A stretch of DNA of 5,981 nucleotides from JAZGDL01 sp036477795 (lineage in GTDB: Bacteria > Planctomycetota > Phycisphaerae > UBA1845), in contig JAZGDL010000439.1 of the NCBI GenBank assembly GCA_036477795.1, positions 1 to 5,981 of the forward strand, given 5' to 3'. This document shows positions 1 through 4,557 of the stretch, one piece after another. A program made the translations under genes and the position numbers. The notes under the pieces were generated by a model, which ran no database searches, was not told the origin of the DNA, and saw nothing but the letters and a program-made list of their open reading frames with translations. How positions within the stretch are numbered: the first letter of the stretch is position 1; every line of letters begins with the position of its first letter.

Positions 1-247
1 TGGCGAAGTCACGCTCGAAGGACCCCACACGCTCGTTCAACCTATGCAGATCCCCTTCGTTGCCTTCGATGCGGCGGGTGAGATCGCTGCGGATGGACGA
101 CTGCTGATCCCGCAACGCCCGCAGACAGAACGTGATCACGCCCAAGGGGACGATCAGGATGGGTGTCAGGATGGCCAGCAGCGCCGGCGTATCCAGCGGG
201 GAGAACGCCAGGGCCATGGTTGTCACCGTCATGTTCACCACGCTCAT
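1..247 (-). CDS. Membrane-anchored coiled-coil protein, N-terminal part (runs off the window edge)
   Basis: Reading leftward from an ATG at 247-245, 82 codons are open to the window edge, so the C-terminus is missing. Residues about 20-43 (PALLAILTPILIVPLGVITF) form one strong hydrophobic segment. Residues 44-82 are charged, Arg/Glu/Asp-rich and heptad-like (LRALRDQQSSIRSDLTRRIE and on), as expected of a cytoplasmic or periplasmic coiled coil. The start codon overlaps the stop of the upstream 86-residue gene by ATGA, so the two are probably translationally coupled. The shape (short N-terminus, one membrane helix, coiled coil) resembles small holin-like or haemolysin XhlA-like proteins and also generic membrane tethers. 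I do not recognise a family, and no function should be assigned from shape alone. Confidence 0.6.
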   Translation of the reverse strand, partial: MSVVNMTVTTMALAFSPLDTPALLAILTPILIVPLGVITFCLRALRDQQSSIRSDLTRRIEGNEGDLHRLNERVGSFERDFA

Positions 248-504
248 ACGCCGGCGTATCGATTGATGACCTCGCCGATCAGCCGGAACAGCGCGTCGGC
301 GGTTTCCATGCGAATGAGCCCGTTGGCCAGGTCCTCACGAAAGCGGGCCACCACGGGGTCATCTCGCAATGACCGCGCCTCCGTGCGTCTCGGCGCAGCA
401 GCCAGGATACGATCGATGGCATCTTCGGGCCGGCCCGTTTTCGGCGCCAGCGATTCGAGAGCGCTGACCAGCCGGTCGAAGGTCCGCGTGGTTTCGGGCA
501 TCAT
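244..504 (-). CDS. Small helical hypothetical protein, 86 residues
   Basis: An 86-residue soluble protein without signal peptide or membrane segment, rich in Arg, Asp, Leu and Ala and predicted by eye to be almost all helical (FDRLVSALESLAP, then DAIDRILAAAP, DPVVARFREDLANGL, ADALFRLIGEVINRY). Both ends overlap neighbours by four bases (ATGA at 501-504 with the upstream lipoprotein gene, ATGA at 244-247 with the downstream membrane gene). That tight packing is the best evidence that this short ORF is a real gene. Two consecutive Met codons (504-502 and 501-499) are both possible starts; the first makes the ATGA overlap. Family unknown. By position it may be a cytoplasmic partner of the membrane proteins on either side, but this is inference. 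Confidence 0.6.
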   Translation of the reverse strand: MMPETTRTFDRLVSALESLAPKTGRPEDAIDRILAAAPRRTEARSLRDDPVVARFREDLANGLIRMETADALFRLIGEVINRYAGV

Positions 505-998
505 CGGTTCCTCATCGAACGTGGTTGTCTTGTCGTTCCGCTCAACAGATCGTGGAGACGTTGACGCGTTTGGTTTTGCACCGTCAGCGACATTCCCGCC
601 AGTCGCCTCAAACCGTCGGCTATCTCAGTGATGATTTGCAGGTTGTCCGCGACGGCGTTGTAGCGCACCGTTTCGACGTCCCCGTCTTGCAGCAGTCGGT
701 CCAGCGCCTGGATGAACTCGGCCACGTCCCGTTCGGCGGCGTCTTCATCACTCTGGCTGTTGCGGATACGCGTTACAAAGGCGGCCACCGCAGACTGTCG
801 CCGTGCGGCGTCGGCCGTGCGGACCTCGCTGTGGTACTCCCCGGCCGCTTGATCGAGGTTTTGAACGAGGGCGTCGAGCGAGTCGGCGGCGGCCAACTGT
901 GCGCCGGCCCCGACCACACAGCCGTGAAGGGCAGGAACGATCATAAGAATGCAGGCCACATATCGGACCCGTTGAATGCTCTGCCTACAGGCGGCCAT
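501..998 (-). CDS. Putative lipoprotein, first gene of a three-gene minus-strand operon
   Basis: From the ATG at 998-996 the product is 165 residues. It starts with a basic n-region (MAACRQSIQRVRY), a hydrophobic core (VACILMIVPAL) and a lipobox-like LHGC, which would make Cys27 the lipidated first residue after signal peptidase II cleavage. His at -2 is unusual, so lipidation is probable rather than certain. The mature part is mostly amphipathic helix (SLDALVQNLDQAA, DVAEFIQALDRLLQDG, IITEIADGLRRLAG) and matches no family I know. The reading frame extends upstream to 1163, but that start lies at the edge of a palindromic repeat and adds 55 residues of unlikely composition. An alternative GTG at 1034 has a GGGAG ribosome site nine bases upstream (minus strand, 1048-1044) and would add 12 residues before the same signal peptide. 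The stop overlaps the next gene by ATGA. Confidence 0.6.
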   Translation of the reverse strand: MAACRQSIQRVRYVACILMIVPALHGCVVGAGAQLAAADSLDALVQNLDQAAGEYHSEVRTADAARRQSAVAAFVTRIRNSQSDEDAAERDVAEFIQALDRLLQDGDVETVRYNAVADNLQIITEIADGLRRLAGMSLTVQNQTRQRLHDLLSGTTRQPRSMRNR

Positions 999-1048
999 GA
1001 TGGTGTCGATCCGTTCGCGTTGCGGTTGTCTCACGGGCTTGTGCTCCC

Positions 1049-1078
1049 ACGTTAATAACGTCAGGTGTGATCTGTAAA
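1049..1078 (-). promoter_or_regulatory. Candidate promoter and palindromic operator for the minus-strand operon
   Basis: On the minus strand, TTTACA (1078-1073) lies 15 bases before TATTAA (1057-1052), a weak sigma70-like pair. The -10 lies inside a perfect 13-bp palindrome, ACGTTAATAACGT (1049-1061), which is the right size and place for a repressor operator. The start site would fall near 1045, about 45 bases before the ATG at 998. If so, the GTG start at 1034 would lack its ribosome site in the transcript, which favours ATG 998. Spacing is shorter than ideal. Confidence 0.3.
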
Positions 1079-1082
1079 AAAG

Positions 1083-1143
1083 CGGCCAGGTGGCGTGCGC
1101 CCCTGTGGCGGGGTTGTAACGGGGGTTGCCGTTGACCTGGCCG
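1083..1143. repeat. Imperfect palindromic element in the divergent intergenic region
   Basis: The arms CGGCCAGGT (1083-1091) and ACCTGGCCG (1135-1143) are perfect inverted repeats of nine bases around a 43-base loop. The loop contains a further GC-rich foldable run (CCCC and GGGG around 1101-1114). It may be another member of the palindromic repeats scattered through this window; no second copy is visible, so the family claim is weak. Confidence 0.3.
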
Positions 1144-1160
1144 GTCCATTCTTCTAAAGT
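1132..1160 (+). promoter_or_regulatory. Candidate sigma70-like promoter for the receiver/diguanylate cyclase operon
   Basis: TTGACC (1132-1137) and TAAAGT (1155-1160) are separated by 17 bases; they match five and four of six consensus positions. Transcription would begin near 1167, which would put the hairpin cluster at 1164-1237 in the 5' leader just before the ribosome site of the gene at 1260. Confidence 0.33.
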
Positions 1161-1163
1161 CAT

Positions 1164-1237
1164 GTGGGACAGGCTTTCCAGCCTGTCGTTTGACCGGCTG
1201 GAAAGCCGGTCCCACAGGCTGGCCGGTCAAACGACAG
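1164..1237. repeat. REP-like hairpin cluster with competing arms
   Basis: Two perfect 8-bp hairpins lie side by side: GACAGGCT-TTCC-AGCCTGTC (1168-1187) and GACCGGCT-GGAA-AGCCGGTC (1192-1211). The loops TTCC and GGAA are complementary to each other. A third arm gives an alternative fold: CTGTCGTTTGACCGGC (1183-1198) is a perfect 16-bp inverted match to 1222-1237. GTGGGAC (1164-1170) and GTCCCAC (1209-1215) are also complementary. The second hairpin with its trailing CCC (1192-1213) recurs identically at 1842-1863 inside the next gene, which shows that it is a dispersed repeat. Confidence 0.7.
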
Positions 1238-1259
1238 TGTGGTATCTGAGGGAGGTTGT

Positions 1260-1976
1260 ATGCCCACACCAGTAAGCGAGCCGGACTTGGAGATCCGACC
1301 GAGTGTACGACAGCGGGTGTTGCACATCGTCGAATCGGGCGGTGCCGGCGATGAACCCATGGCCCACTCGCTTCGAGCGTGTCGGATCGAGGCGGACATT
1401 TGTCCGGATGTCTATCGCGGGCTGGCAGGGCTCGAACGGGCAGGTGCCGGTCATTACGATGCTGTTATCGTTTGTGTGGATACGTTGGCTGCGCGTGAGT
1501 TTGAGTTCTTCACGCTGGCCGGCCGATACGTCGGCGGTCACCGGCTGCTGGTGTACACGGCCACCGGATCTGTCAGGAGAGTTCGTGACGCAGTTTCCCG
1601 TGGTGCGACCGATGTCGTCGAGGCCAGTCCGGAGTCGTTGACTCGTGTGTTGGGCAGCCCGTCATCGGGAGAAAGTGAAGCCGCCGGAGCGTCCACTACG
1701 ACGGGGTCGCCCATGACGGGGTGGCCCATGTCCTTTGGACATGGGGGAGACGATGATACCCGCTCGGACCGCATTGGTGATGCAACAGGCCCACGATCAT
1801 CGCCTCCCCCACCTCCAAAGGAGGTGGGCCACCCGTCTGTCGACCGGCTGGAAAGCCGGTCCCCCGCCGACGACGTTGAGGAGGGACCATTGTTGACGCC
1901 CGAAGAGGTGGAATGGCTGATATTTGGTAGCAAAGGCCGGACCGACACGGCTGGCAAGTGCAAAGGGGCTGTGTGA
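1260..1976 (+). CDS. Degenerate receiver-domain protein with repeat-derived linker
   Basis: The ATG at 1260 is preceded by a good ribosome site, GAGGGAGG (1248-1255), and gives 238 residues; an upstream GTG at 1239 is less likely. Residues about 18-130 have the alternating beta/alpha pattern of a CheY-like receiver (RVLHIVES, YDAVIVCVDTL, HRLLVYTATG, GATDVVEAS). The phosphoacceptor position is Cys72 rather than Asp and the conserved Lys near residue 122 is Ala, so phosphorylation is not expected. Residues about 135-207 are a low-complexity linker (PPPPP, DDD) encoded largely by three palindromic DNA elements. A short conserved-looking tail, LTPEEVEWLIFG (212-223), follows and resembles the LSQDEIDALL-type peptide at the N-terminus of FliM. 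The stop overlaps the start of the cyclase gene by one base (TGATG), so the two are probably co-translated and act together. The role in c-di-GMP signalling is inferred from that pairing. Confidence 0.7.
   Translation: MPTPVSEPDLEIRPSVRQRVLHIVESGGAGDEPMAHSLRACRIEADICPDVYRGLAGLERAGAGHYDAVIVCVDTLAAREFEFFTLAGRYVGGHRLLVYTATGSVRRVRDAVSRGATDVVEASPESLTRVLGSPSSGESEAAGASTTTGSPMTGWPMSFGHGGDDDTRSDRIGDATGPRSSPPPPPKEVGHPSVDRLESRSPADDVEEGPLLTPEEVEWLIFGSKGRTDTAGKCKGAV
1719..1757 (+). repeat. Palindromic element, copy A, inside a coding region
   Basis: A 39-bp element with the stem CCCATGTCC-TTT-GGACATGGG (1725-1745), a 5' flank GGGTGG and a 3' flank ending CGATGAT. It encodes residues about 154-166 of the receiver protein. 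The reverse complement of copy B (1796-1834) matches it at 34 of 39 positions, and four of the five differences are paired, compensatory stem changes. Confidence 0.7.
1796..1834 (-). repeat. Palindromic element, copy B, inverted relative to copy A
   Basis: The stem is CCCACCTCC-AAA-GGAGGTGGG (1808-1828), followed by CCACCC and preceded by ATCATCG. Read on the minus strand it is the same element as copy A. Here it is translated in the opposite orientation, giving the PPPPPKEVGHP segment of the linker (residues about 180-192). The two copies lie 38 bases apart and could pair with each other as one large stem. Confidence 0.7.
1842..1863 (+). repeat. GACCGGCT hairpin repeat, coding copy
   Basis: GACCGGCT-GGAA-AGCCGGTC plus CC, identical over 22 bases to the intergenic copy at 1192-1213. 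It lies in frame and encodes DRLESRS (about residues 195-201) in the linker of the receiver protein. It is the third palindromic element in this linker and belongs to a different family from copies A and B. Confidence 0.7.
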
Positions 1977-3379
1977 TGTCGGTCGCAGGCGAGCCCCCAA
2001 CGACCAAGGCTACCGTGGTGCATGCCCTGGTGGTGAATGATAGCGAGGGCGTGGCTGATCGGTTGCGCGGTCGCTATCCCCATTGGCGCGTAGGTGTCGC
2101 GGACAGCTATCTTTCGGCGATTTCATCGTTATCCAAGACGCCGGTGGACGTGGTTTTTGCCTGTGTGGATGCTACGTTTGACGAGCCGGAGAAGGCCGTC
2201 GCGGGTTTGCGAGAGGCGGCAGGTGCGGGCACTCGTCTACTGTTGTGTTGTCGTGCCGAGGCTGAACCGCTGACACGCCAGGCCCTCAGCGCCGGCGCGG
2301 ATGATTATCTGATTTGCCCGTTGCAGGACAAGGAGGTTGACGCAGCGATGTCATCGTCTTCACGGAGTGATATACCAGCGGACCGCACGGACGACGCCCC
2401 AAGGGCATCGACGTCCGGTGCGGCCACGGCGGGCCCGGGTGGTGCCGTCGCGTTGTCTGATGCGGAGTGGACGGGCCTGGCGGATCTGATGGGTCAGCTT
2501 GATGCCCCTGCGGACGAGTTTCTCAAGTCGCTCGCGGAGTTGCTGCGCGGTGCGTTCGGCGCCAGCAGTGCGGGTCTGGTGTTTGAGGGCACAGCGGCCA
2601 CCAGCGGGGCGGCCATGTCTGAGCCGGAGCTGACCGAACCGCTGATGCAGGGTTCCCGGTCTATCGGTCACGTCGCCTTGGGCCCGGCCAGGTCGGGCGT
2701 CTACGGTGAGCCGGAGCGGCTGAAGTTGCGGCACTACGCCCGGTTGATCGGCAATCTGGTGACCACCGCGGAGCAGCATCGGCGGCTGCACCAGATGGCC
2801 TATACTGACGAGTTGACCGGGCTTCCCAATCGTCGGCGCCTGTTGGAATTCCTTCGTCGATTGCTCGCCGAGGCCGGCCGGAAGGAATCGACCGTTACGC
2901 TGCTGATGTTCGACGTCGATTTCTTCAAGCGGTACAACGATGAATATGGTCACGATGCCGGTGATGAGATTCTCAAGGGTTGCGGTGAGATGTTTCGGCG
3001 GAACTGCCGCGCGCATGATGTGGTGACGCGCTACGGTGGTGATGAATTCGCGGTCGTTTTCTGGGACAGGGAAGGCACGCGCGAGCCCGGCTCGCGGCAC
3101 CCCTCCAACGTCTTGCCGATCATCGAGCGTTGCCGCAAGTCGTTGGAGAAGCATCATTTCGGACGCTTCAATATGCCCGAGGGTTCCCGGCTGACCATAA
3201 GCGGGGGTTTGGCTTCCTTTCCACAGGATGCCACCACGGTGGAGGAACTGATCACGCGATCGGACGAGGCCCTGTTGCGGGCCAAACGTGATGGGAAGAA
3301 TCGCATCTTCCTGGTGGGGGACGGTGAAGACGGCGGTCAAGCACTGGGAGAAGAGCGGCCGCAAGCGTCACCGGCGTAA
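1976..3379 (+). CDS. Diguanylate cyclase with degenerate receiver and GAF-like region
   Basis: Makes c-di-GMP from two GTP. The start is ATG 1976 (467 residues), which overlaps the upstream stop by one base with AAGGGG eight bases before it. A GTG at 1958 is less likely. Residues 12-125 are receiver-like (ALVVNDSE, VDVVFACVDATF, RLLLCCRAEAE, GADDYLICPL), but the phosphoacceptor is Cys63 and the switch-linked Lys is Cys114, so this is a pseudo-receiver. A Ser/Thr/Ala linker is followed by an alpha/beta region at about 160-265 that may be a divergent GAF domain. The GGDEF domain spans about 275-448: TDELTGLPNRRRLLEF, FDVDFFKRYNDEYGHDAGD with metal ligand Asp313, RYGGDEF at 352-358, and RAHD (345-348), an inhibitory RxxD site five residues before GGDEF. 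All the catalytic motifs are intact. A charged insertion (WDREGTREPGSRHP, 363-376) follows the GGDEF strand. No membrane segment is present, so the protein should be cytoplasmic. Confidence 0.93.
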   Translation: MSVAGEPPTTKATVVHALVVNDSEGVADRLRGRYPHWRVGVADSYLSAISSLSKTPVDVVFACVDATFDEPEKAVAGLREAAGAGTRLLLCCRAEAEPLTRQALSAGADDYLICPLQDKEVDAAMSSSSRSDIPADRTDDAPRASTSGAATAGPGGAVALSDAEWTGLADLMGQLDAPADEFLKSLAELLRGAFGASSAGLVFEGTAATSGAAMSEPELTEPLMQGSRSIGHVALGPARSGVYGEPERLKLRHYARLIGNLVTTAEQHRRLHQMAYTDELTGLPNRRRLLEFLRRLLAEAGRKESTVTLLMFDVDFFKRYNDEYGHDAGDEILKGCGEMFRRNCRAHDVVTRYGGDEFAVVFWDREGTREPGSRHPSNVLPIIERCRKSLEKHHFGRFNMPEGSRLTISGGLASFPQDATTVEELITRSDEALLRAKRDGKNRIFLVGDGEDGGQALGEERPQASPA

Positions 3380-3461
3380 TTGGGAATTGCGGATTGGGGA
3401 TTGCGGATTGCGGATTGCGGATTGACGATTGTCGATTGACGATTGACGATTGGGGATTGGG
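3378..3461 (+). repeat. Heptanucleotide tandem repeat, 12 units
   Basis: Twelve consecutive 7-mers of the form RATTGNN: two AATTG units, then GATTGGG, GATTGCG (three times), GATTGAC/GATTGTC variants and two GATTGGG. The first unit begins within the TAA stop codon of the cyclase gene. It recalls the short tandemly repeated repetitive heptamers described in cyanobacteria. Translation in any frame gives spurious low-complexity ORFs. No clear terminator hairpin for the upstream operon is seen here. Confidence 0.9.
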
Positions 3462-3487
3462 GACTCCGCCGTCGCAGAGTTGCACTT

Positions 3488-3511
3488 CCTTCGTCCCTTC
3501 GTCCCTTCCTA
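3488..3511 (+). repeat. Short CCTTCGTC octamer tract
   Basis: Two perfect CCTTCGTC units (3488-3503) and a degenerate third (CCTTCCTA), then a further CCTTCGT at 3514-3520. The tract is pyrimidine-rich on the plus strand and lies just after the heptamer tract. The rest of 3462-3680 holds only the promoter candidate and leader of the next gene. Confidence 0.6.
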
Positions 3512-3536
3512 CCCCTTCGTGCATTTCCTCCAGCCC

Positions 3537-3564
3537 TTGCTTTTGATATATTTTGGGGTATACT
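3537..3564 (+). promoter_or_regulatory. Candidate sigma70-like promoter for the IPTL-CTERM gene
   Basis: TTGCTT (3537-3542), a 16-base spacer and TATACT (3559-3564) sit in an AT-rich island within otherwise GC-rich DNA. The transcript would start near 3571 and have a leader of about 110 bases before the TTG start at 3681. Confidence 0.45.
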
Positions 3565-3680
3565 AGTAATTTGGGCAGGGAAAGAAACGGATCAAGTCGA
3601 CATCCAGTTTGCGTGCCGGACGCCGTCTCTAATGTAAAGCTTGGTCGCTAGTCCCGCGAATATAAGTGTGAGGCTAAGAC

Positions 3681-4070
3681 TTGGATTCCCGGCGGATCAT
3701 TCTGCGGGTATGTCTGACTGGGGTGGCTGTTCTCGCCGCCGGGCAGGCGTGCGCCTTGGCCAGCGGGCCTGGTGATTTTGACGGCGATGGCCACGTGGAT
3801 TTATATGATTATGAGGCGTTTCTTGGCTGTTTTTCCGGCCCCGGTATCGGTTTCGTTAACTCCCGCTGCCAGGTGTTTGACTTCGATGACGACCGGGACG
3901 TCGACCTGATCGACTGGGGCGGTTTTCAAGCCGCGTTCACCGGAAGCAGCCTCAAGAGAATCCCCACCGTTTCCGATTGGGGTCTGCTGGCGCTGGTACT
4001 ATTGCTGCTGACAGGGATCACCTTGAAGTTTGGACGTCGCCAGACACTGCCGGAATCCGCGGGGCCGTGA
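3681..4070 (+). CDS. Small exported dockerin-like protein with IPTL-CTERM sorting signal
   Basis: 129 residues from a TTG start; the frame is closed by a TAA just upstream (3675-3677), and GAGG (3670-3673) lies seven bases before the TTG. Residues 1-27 are a signal peptide (basic RR, core CLTGVAVLAAG, probable cleavage after ALA). Two 12-residue calcium-loop motifs follow, as in type I dockerins: DFDGDGHVDLYD (32-43) and DFDDDRDVDLID (67-78), each followed by an aromatic-rich helix. The C-terminus is a sorting signal: IPTVSDWG (94-101), a hydrophobic helix (LLALVLLLLTGITL) and a basic GRR. In related IPTL/PEP-CTERM families this signal marks proteins for processing and surface display. No other domain is present, so this is a bare dockerin-plus-anchor. 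Its partner, possibly a cohesin-like protein, is not in the window. Confidence 0.82.
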   Translation: MDSRRIILRVCLTGVAVLAAGQACALASGPGDFDGDGHVDLYDYEAFLGCFSGPGIGFVNSRCQVFDFDDDRDVDLIDWGGFQAAFTGSSLKRIPTVSDWGLLALVLLLLTGITLKFGRRQTLPESAGP

Positions 4071-4108
4071 CACGTTCTTAGGAACTCTAACAAGACGGGG
4101 TGAAATCA

Positions 4109-4203
4109 GAGCCGCGACCCTGAGGGCGACCAAGGCGGGAGCCCGAAGGGAGCGGTCGATGCCTGACGATTCTCCCGCTTCCTGACGGGCGCGGCTCGGT
4201 TTT
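4109..4203 (+). terminator. Nested stem-loop element, possible terminator or dispersed repeat
   Basis: The outer arms GAGCCGCG (4109-4116) and CGCGGCTC (4190-4197) pair perfectly and can be extended by CCC/GGG across a bulged A. The inner arms GCGGGAG (4135-4141) and CTCCCGC (4172-4178) also pair perfectly, with a CCCGAAGGG mini-hairpin within. GGTTTT follows the closing arm, and a second TTTT lies at 4209-4212. It starts 38 bases after the IPTL-CTERM gene stop, as a rho-independent terminator would, but at about 90 bases it is much larger than usual. From memory, similar GAGCCGCGACC elements recur in planctomycete genomes; I cannot verify that here. Confidence 0.5.
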
Positions 4204-4224
4204 GCCTGTTTTATCGTAAATGTT

Positions 4225-4300
4225 TAACATAAGTGCCTGCTGGTTATCGGCCAACGCGGCTGTGATTTTAGGTTTATGTTAGCGCAGGCACATTTGTGCC
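4225..4300 (+). other. Interleaved inverted repeats with mutually exclusive pairings
   Basis: Arm A, TAACATAA (4225-4232), pairs with TTATGTTA (4274-4281). Arm B, GTGCCTGC (4233-4240), pairs with GCAGGCAC (4284-4291). The order A-B-A'-B' makes the two stems cross. The end of B' also forms a local perfect hairpin, GGCAC-ATTT-GTGCC (4287-4300), which competes with the long-range pairing. The stretch holds no coding sequence and lies upstream of the next promoter candidate. It could be a structured RNA, a 3' element of the previous transcript or a protein-binding site. Confidence 0.4.
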
Positions 4301-4333
4301 GGGATTCCCACGCCGTACCAGCCCGAGCGCGAT

Positions 4334-4360
4334 TTGGCAATTCTCATAATCTCCCATAAT
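4334..4360 (+). promoter_or_regulatory. Candidate promoter for the cysteine-rich gene leader
   Basis: TTGGCA (4334-4339) and CATAAT (4355-4360) each match five of six consensus bases, but the spacer is 15 bases, shorter than usual. The sequence CATAATCTC is directly repeated with a 10-base period (4345-4363), about one helix turn. Transcription from here would give a leader of about 240 bases before the ATG at 4610. Confidence 0.35.
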
Positions 4361-4428
4361 CTCGCTTGCAATGGTTCTCTATTATCGCTATCGTTGCATC
4401 TTGCGAGTAAACCGGAGGGCCGGCGAGC

Positions 4429-4557
4429 ATGAAAAACGGAGGGGTAGTCTATTCGGCGAACGGCGCTTCCTGTCTGTTCGTTACTTCCCCCAGAACGATC
4501 CTGTCCGCTGGCCCGTTGATGTGCGGGTACCTAGCCCTGTTGATGATGGTCTCTTAG
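4429..4557 (+). CDS. Possible 42-residue small protein or leader peptide
   Basis: A short frame beginning MKNGGVVYSANGASC and ending in a hydrophobic run (GPLMCGYLALLMMVS) before TAG. A good ribosome site, GGAGGG (4414-4419), lies nine bases before the ATG. It sits between a promoter candidate and the secreted cysteine-rich gene, so it could be a leader ORF or a small membrane peptide. Nothing in its sequence identifies a family, and frames this short arise by chance. A longer overlapping frame (4371-4565) in another phase has no ribosome site and a random composition. Confidence 0.25.
   Translation: MKNGGVVYSANGASCLFVTSPRTILSAGPLMCGYLALLMMVS

Noticed and set aside
44..1055. Plus-strand open frames opposite the three minus-strand genes
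   Set aside because: They are low-complexity and Arg/His/Ser-rich, without ribosome sites; the minus-strand frames show ATGA coupling, a lipobox and a membrane helix.
2360..3364. Long minus-strand open frame of 334 codons opposite the cyclase gene
   Set aside because: It lies wholly antisense to a gene with intact GGDEF motifs, has no recognisable domain, and its length is expected from GC-rich codon bias.
3378..3461. Possible CRISPR array
   Set aside because: Units are only seven bases with no spacers; it is a simple tandem repeat.
4222..4287. Possible integron attC-like site (GTTTAAC ... GTTAGCG with an imperfect palindrome between)
   Set aside because: The left box fits RYYYAAC, but the right box GTTAGCG breaks GTTRRRY at two positions, and there is no integrase or cassette array in view.
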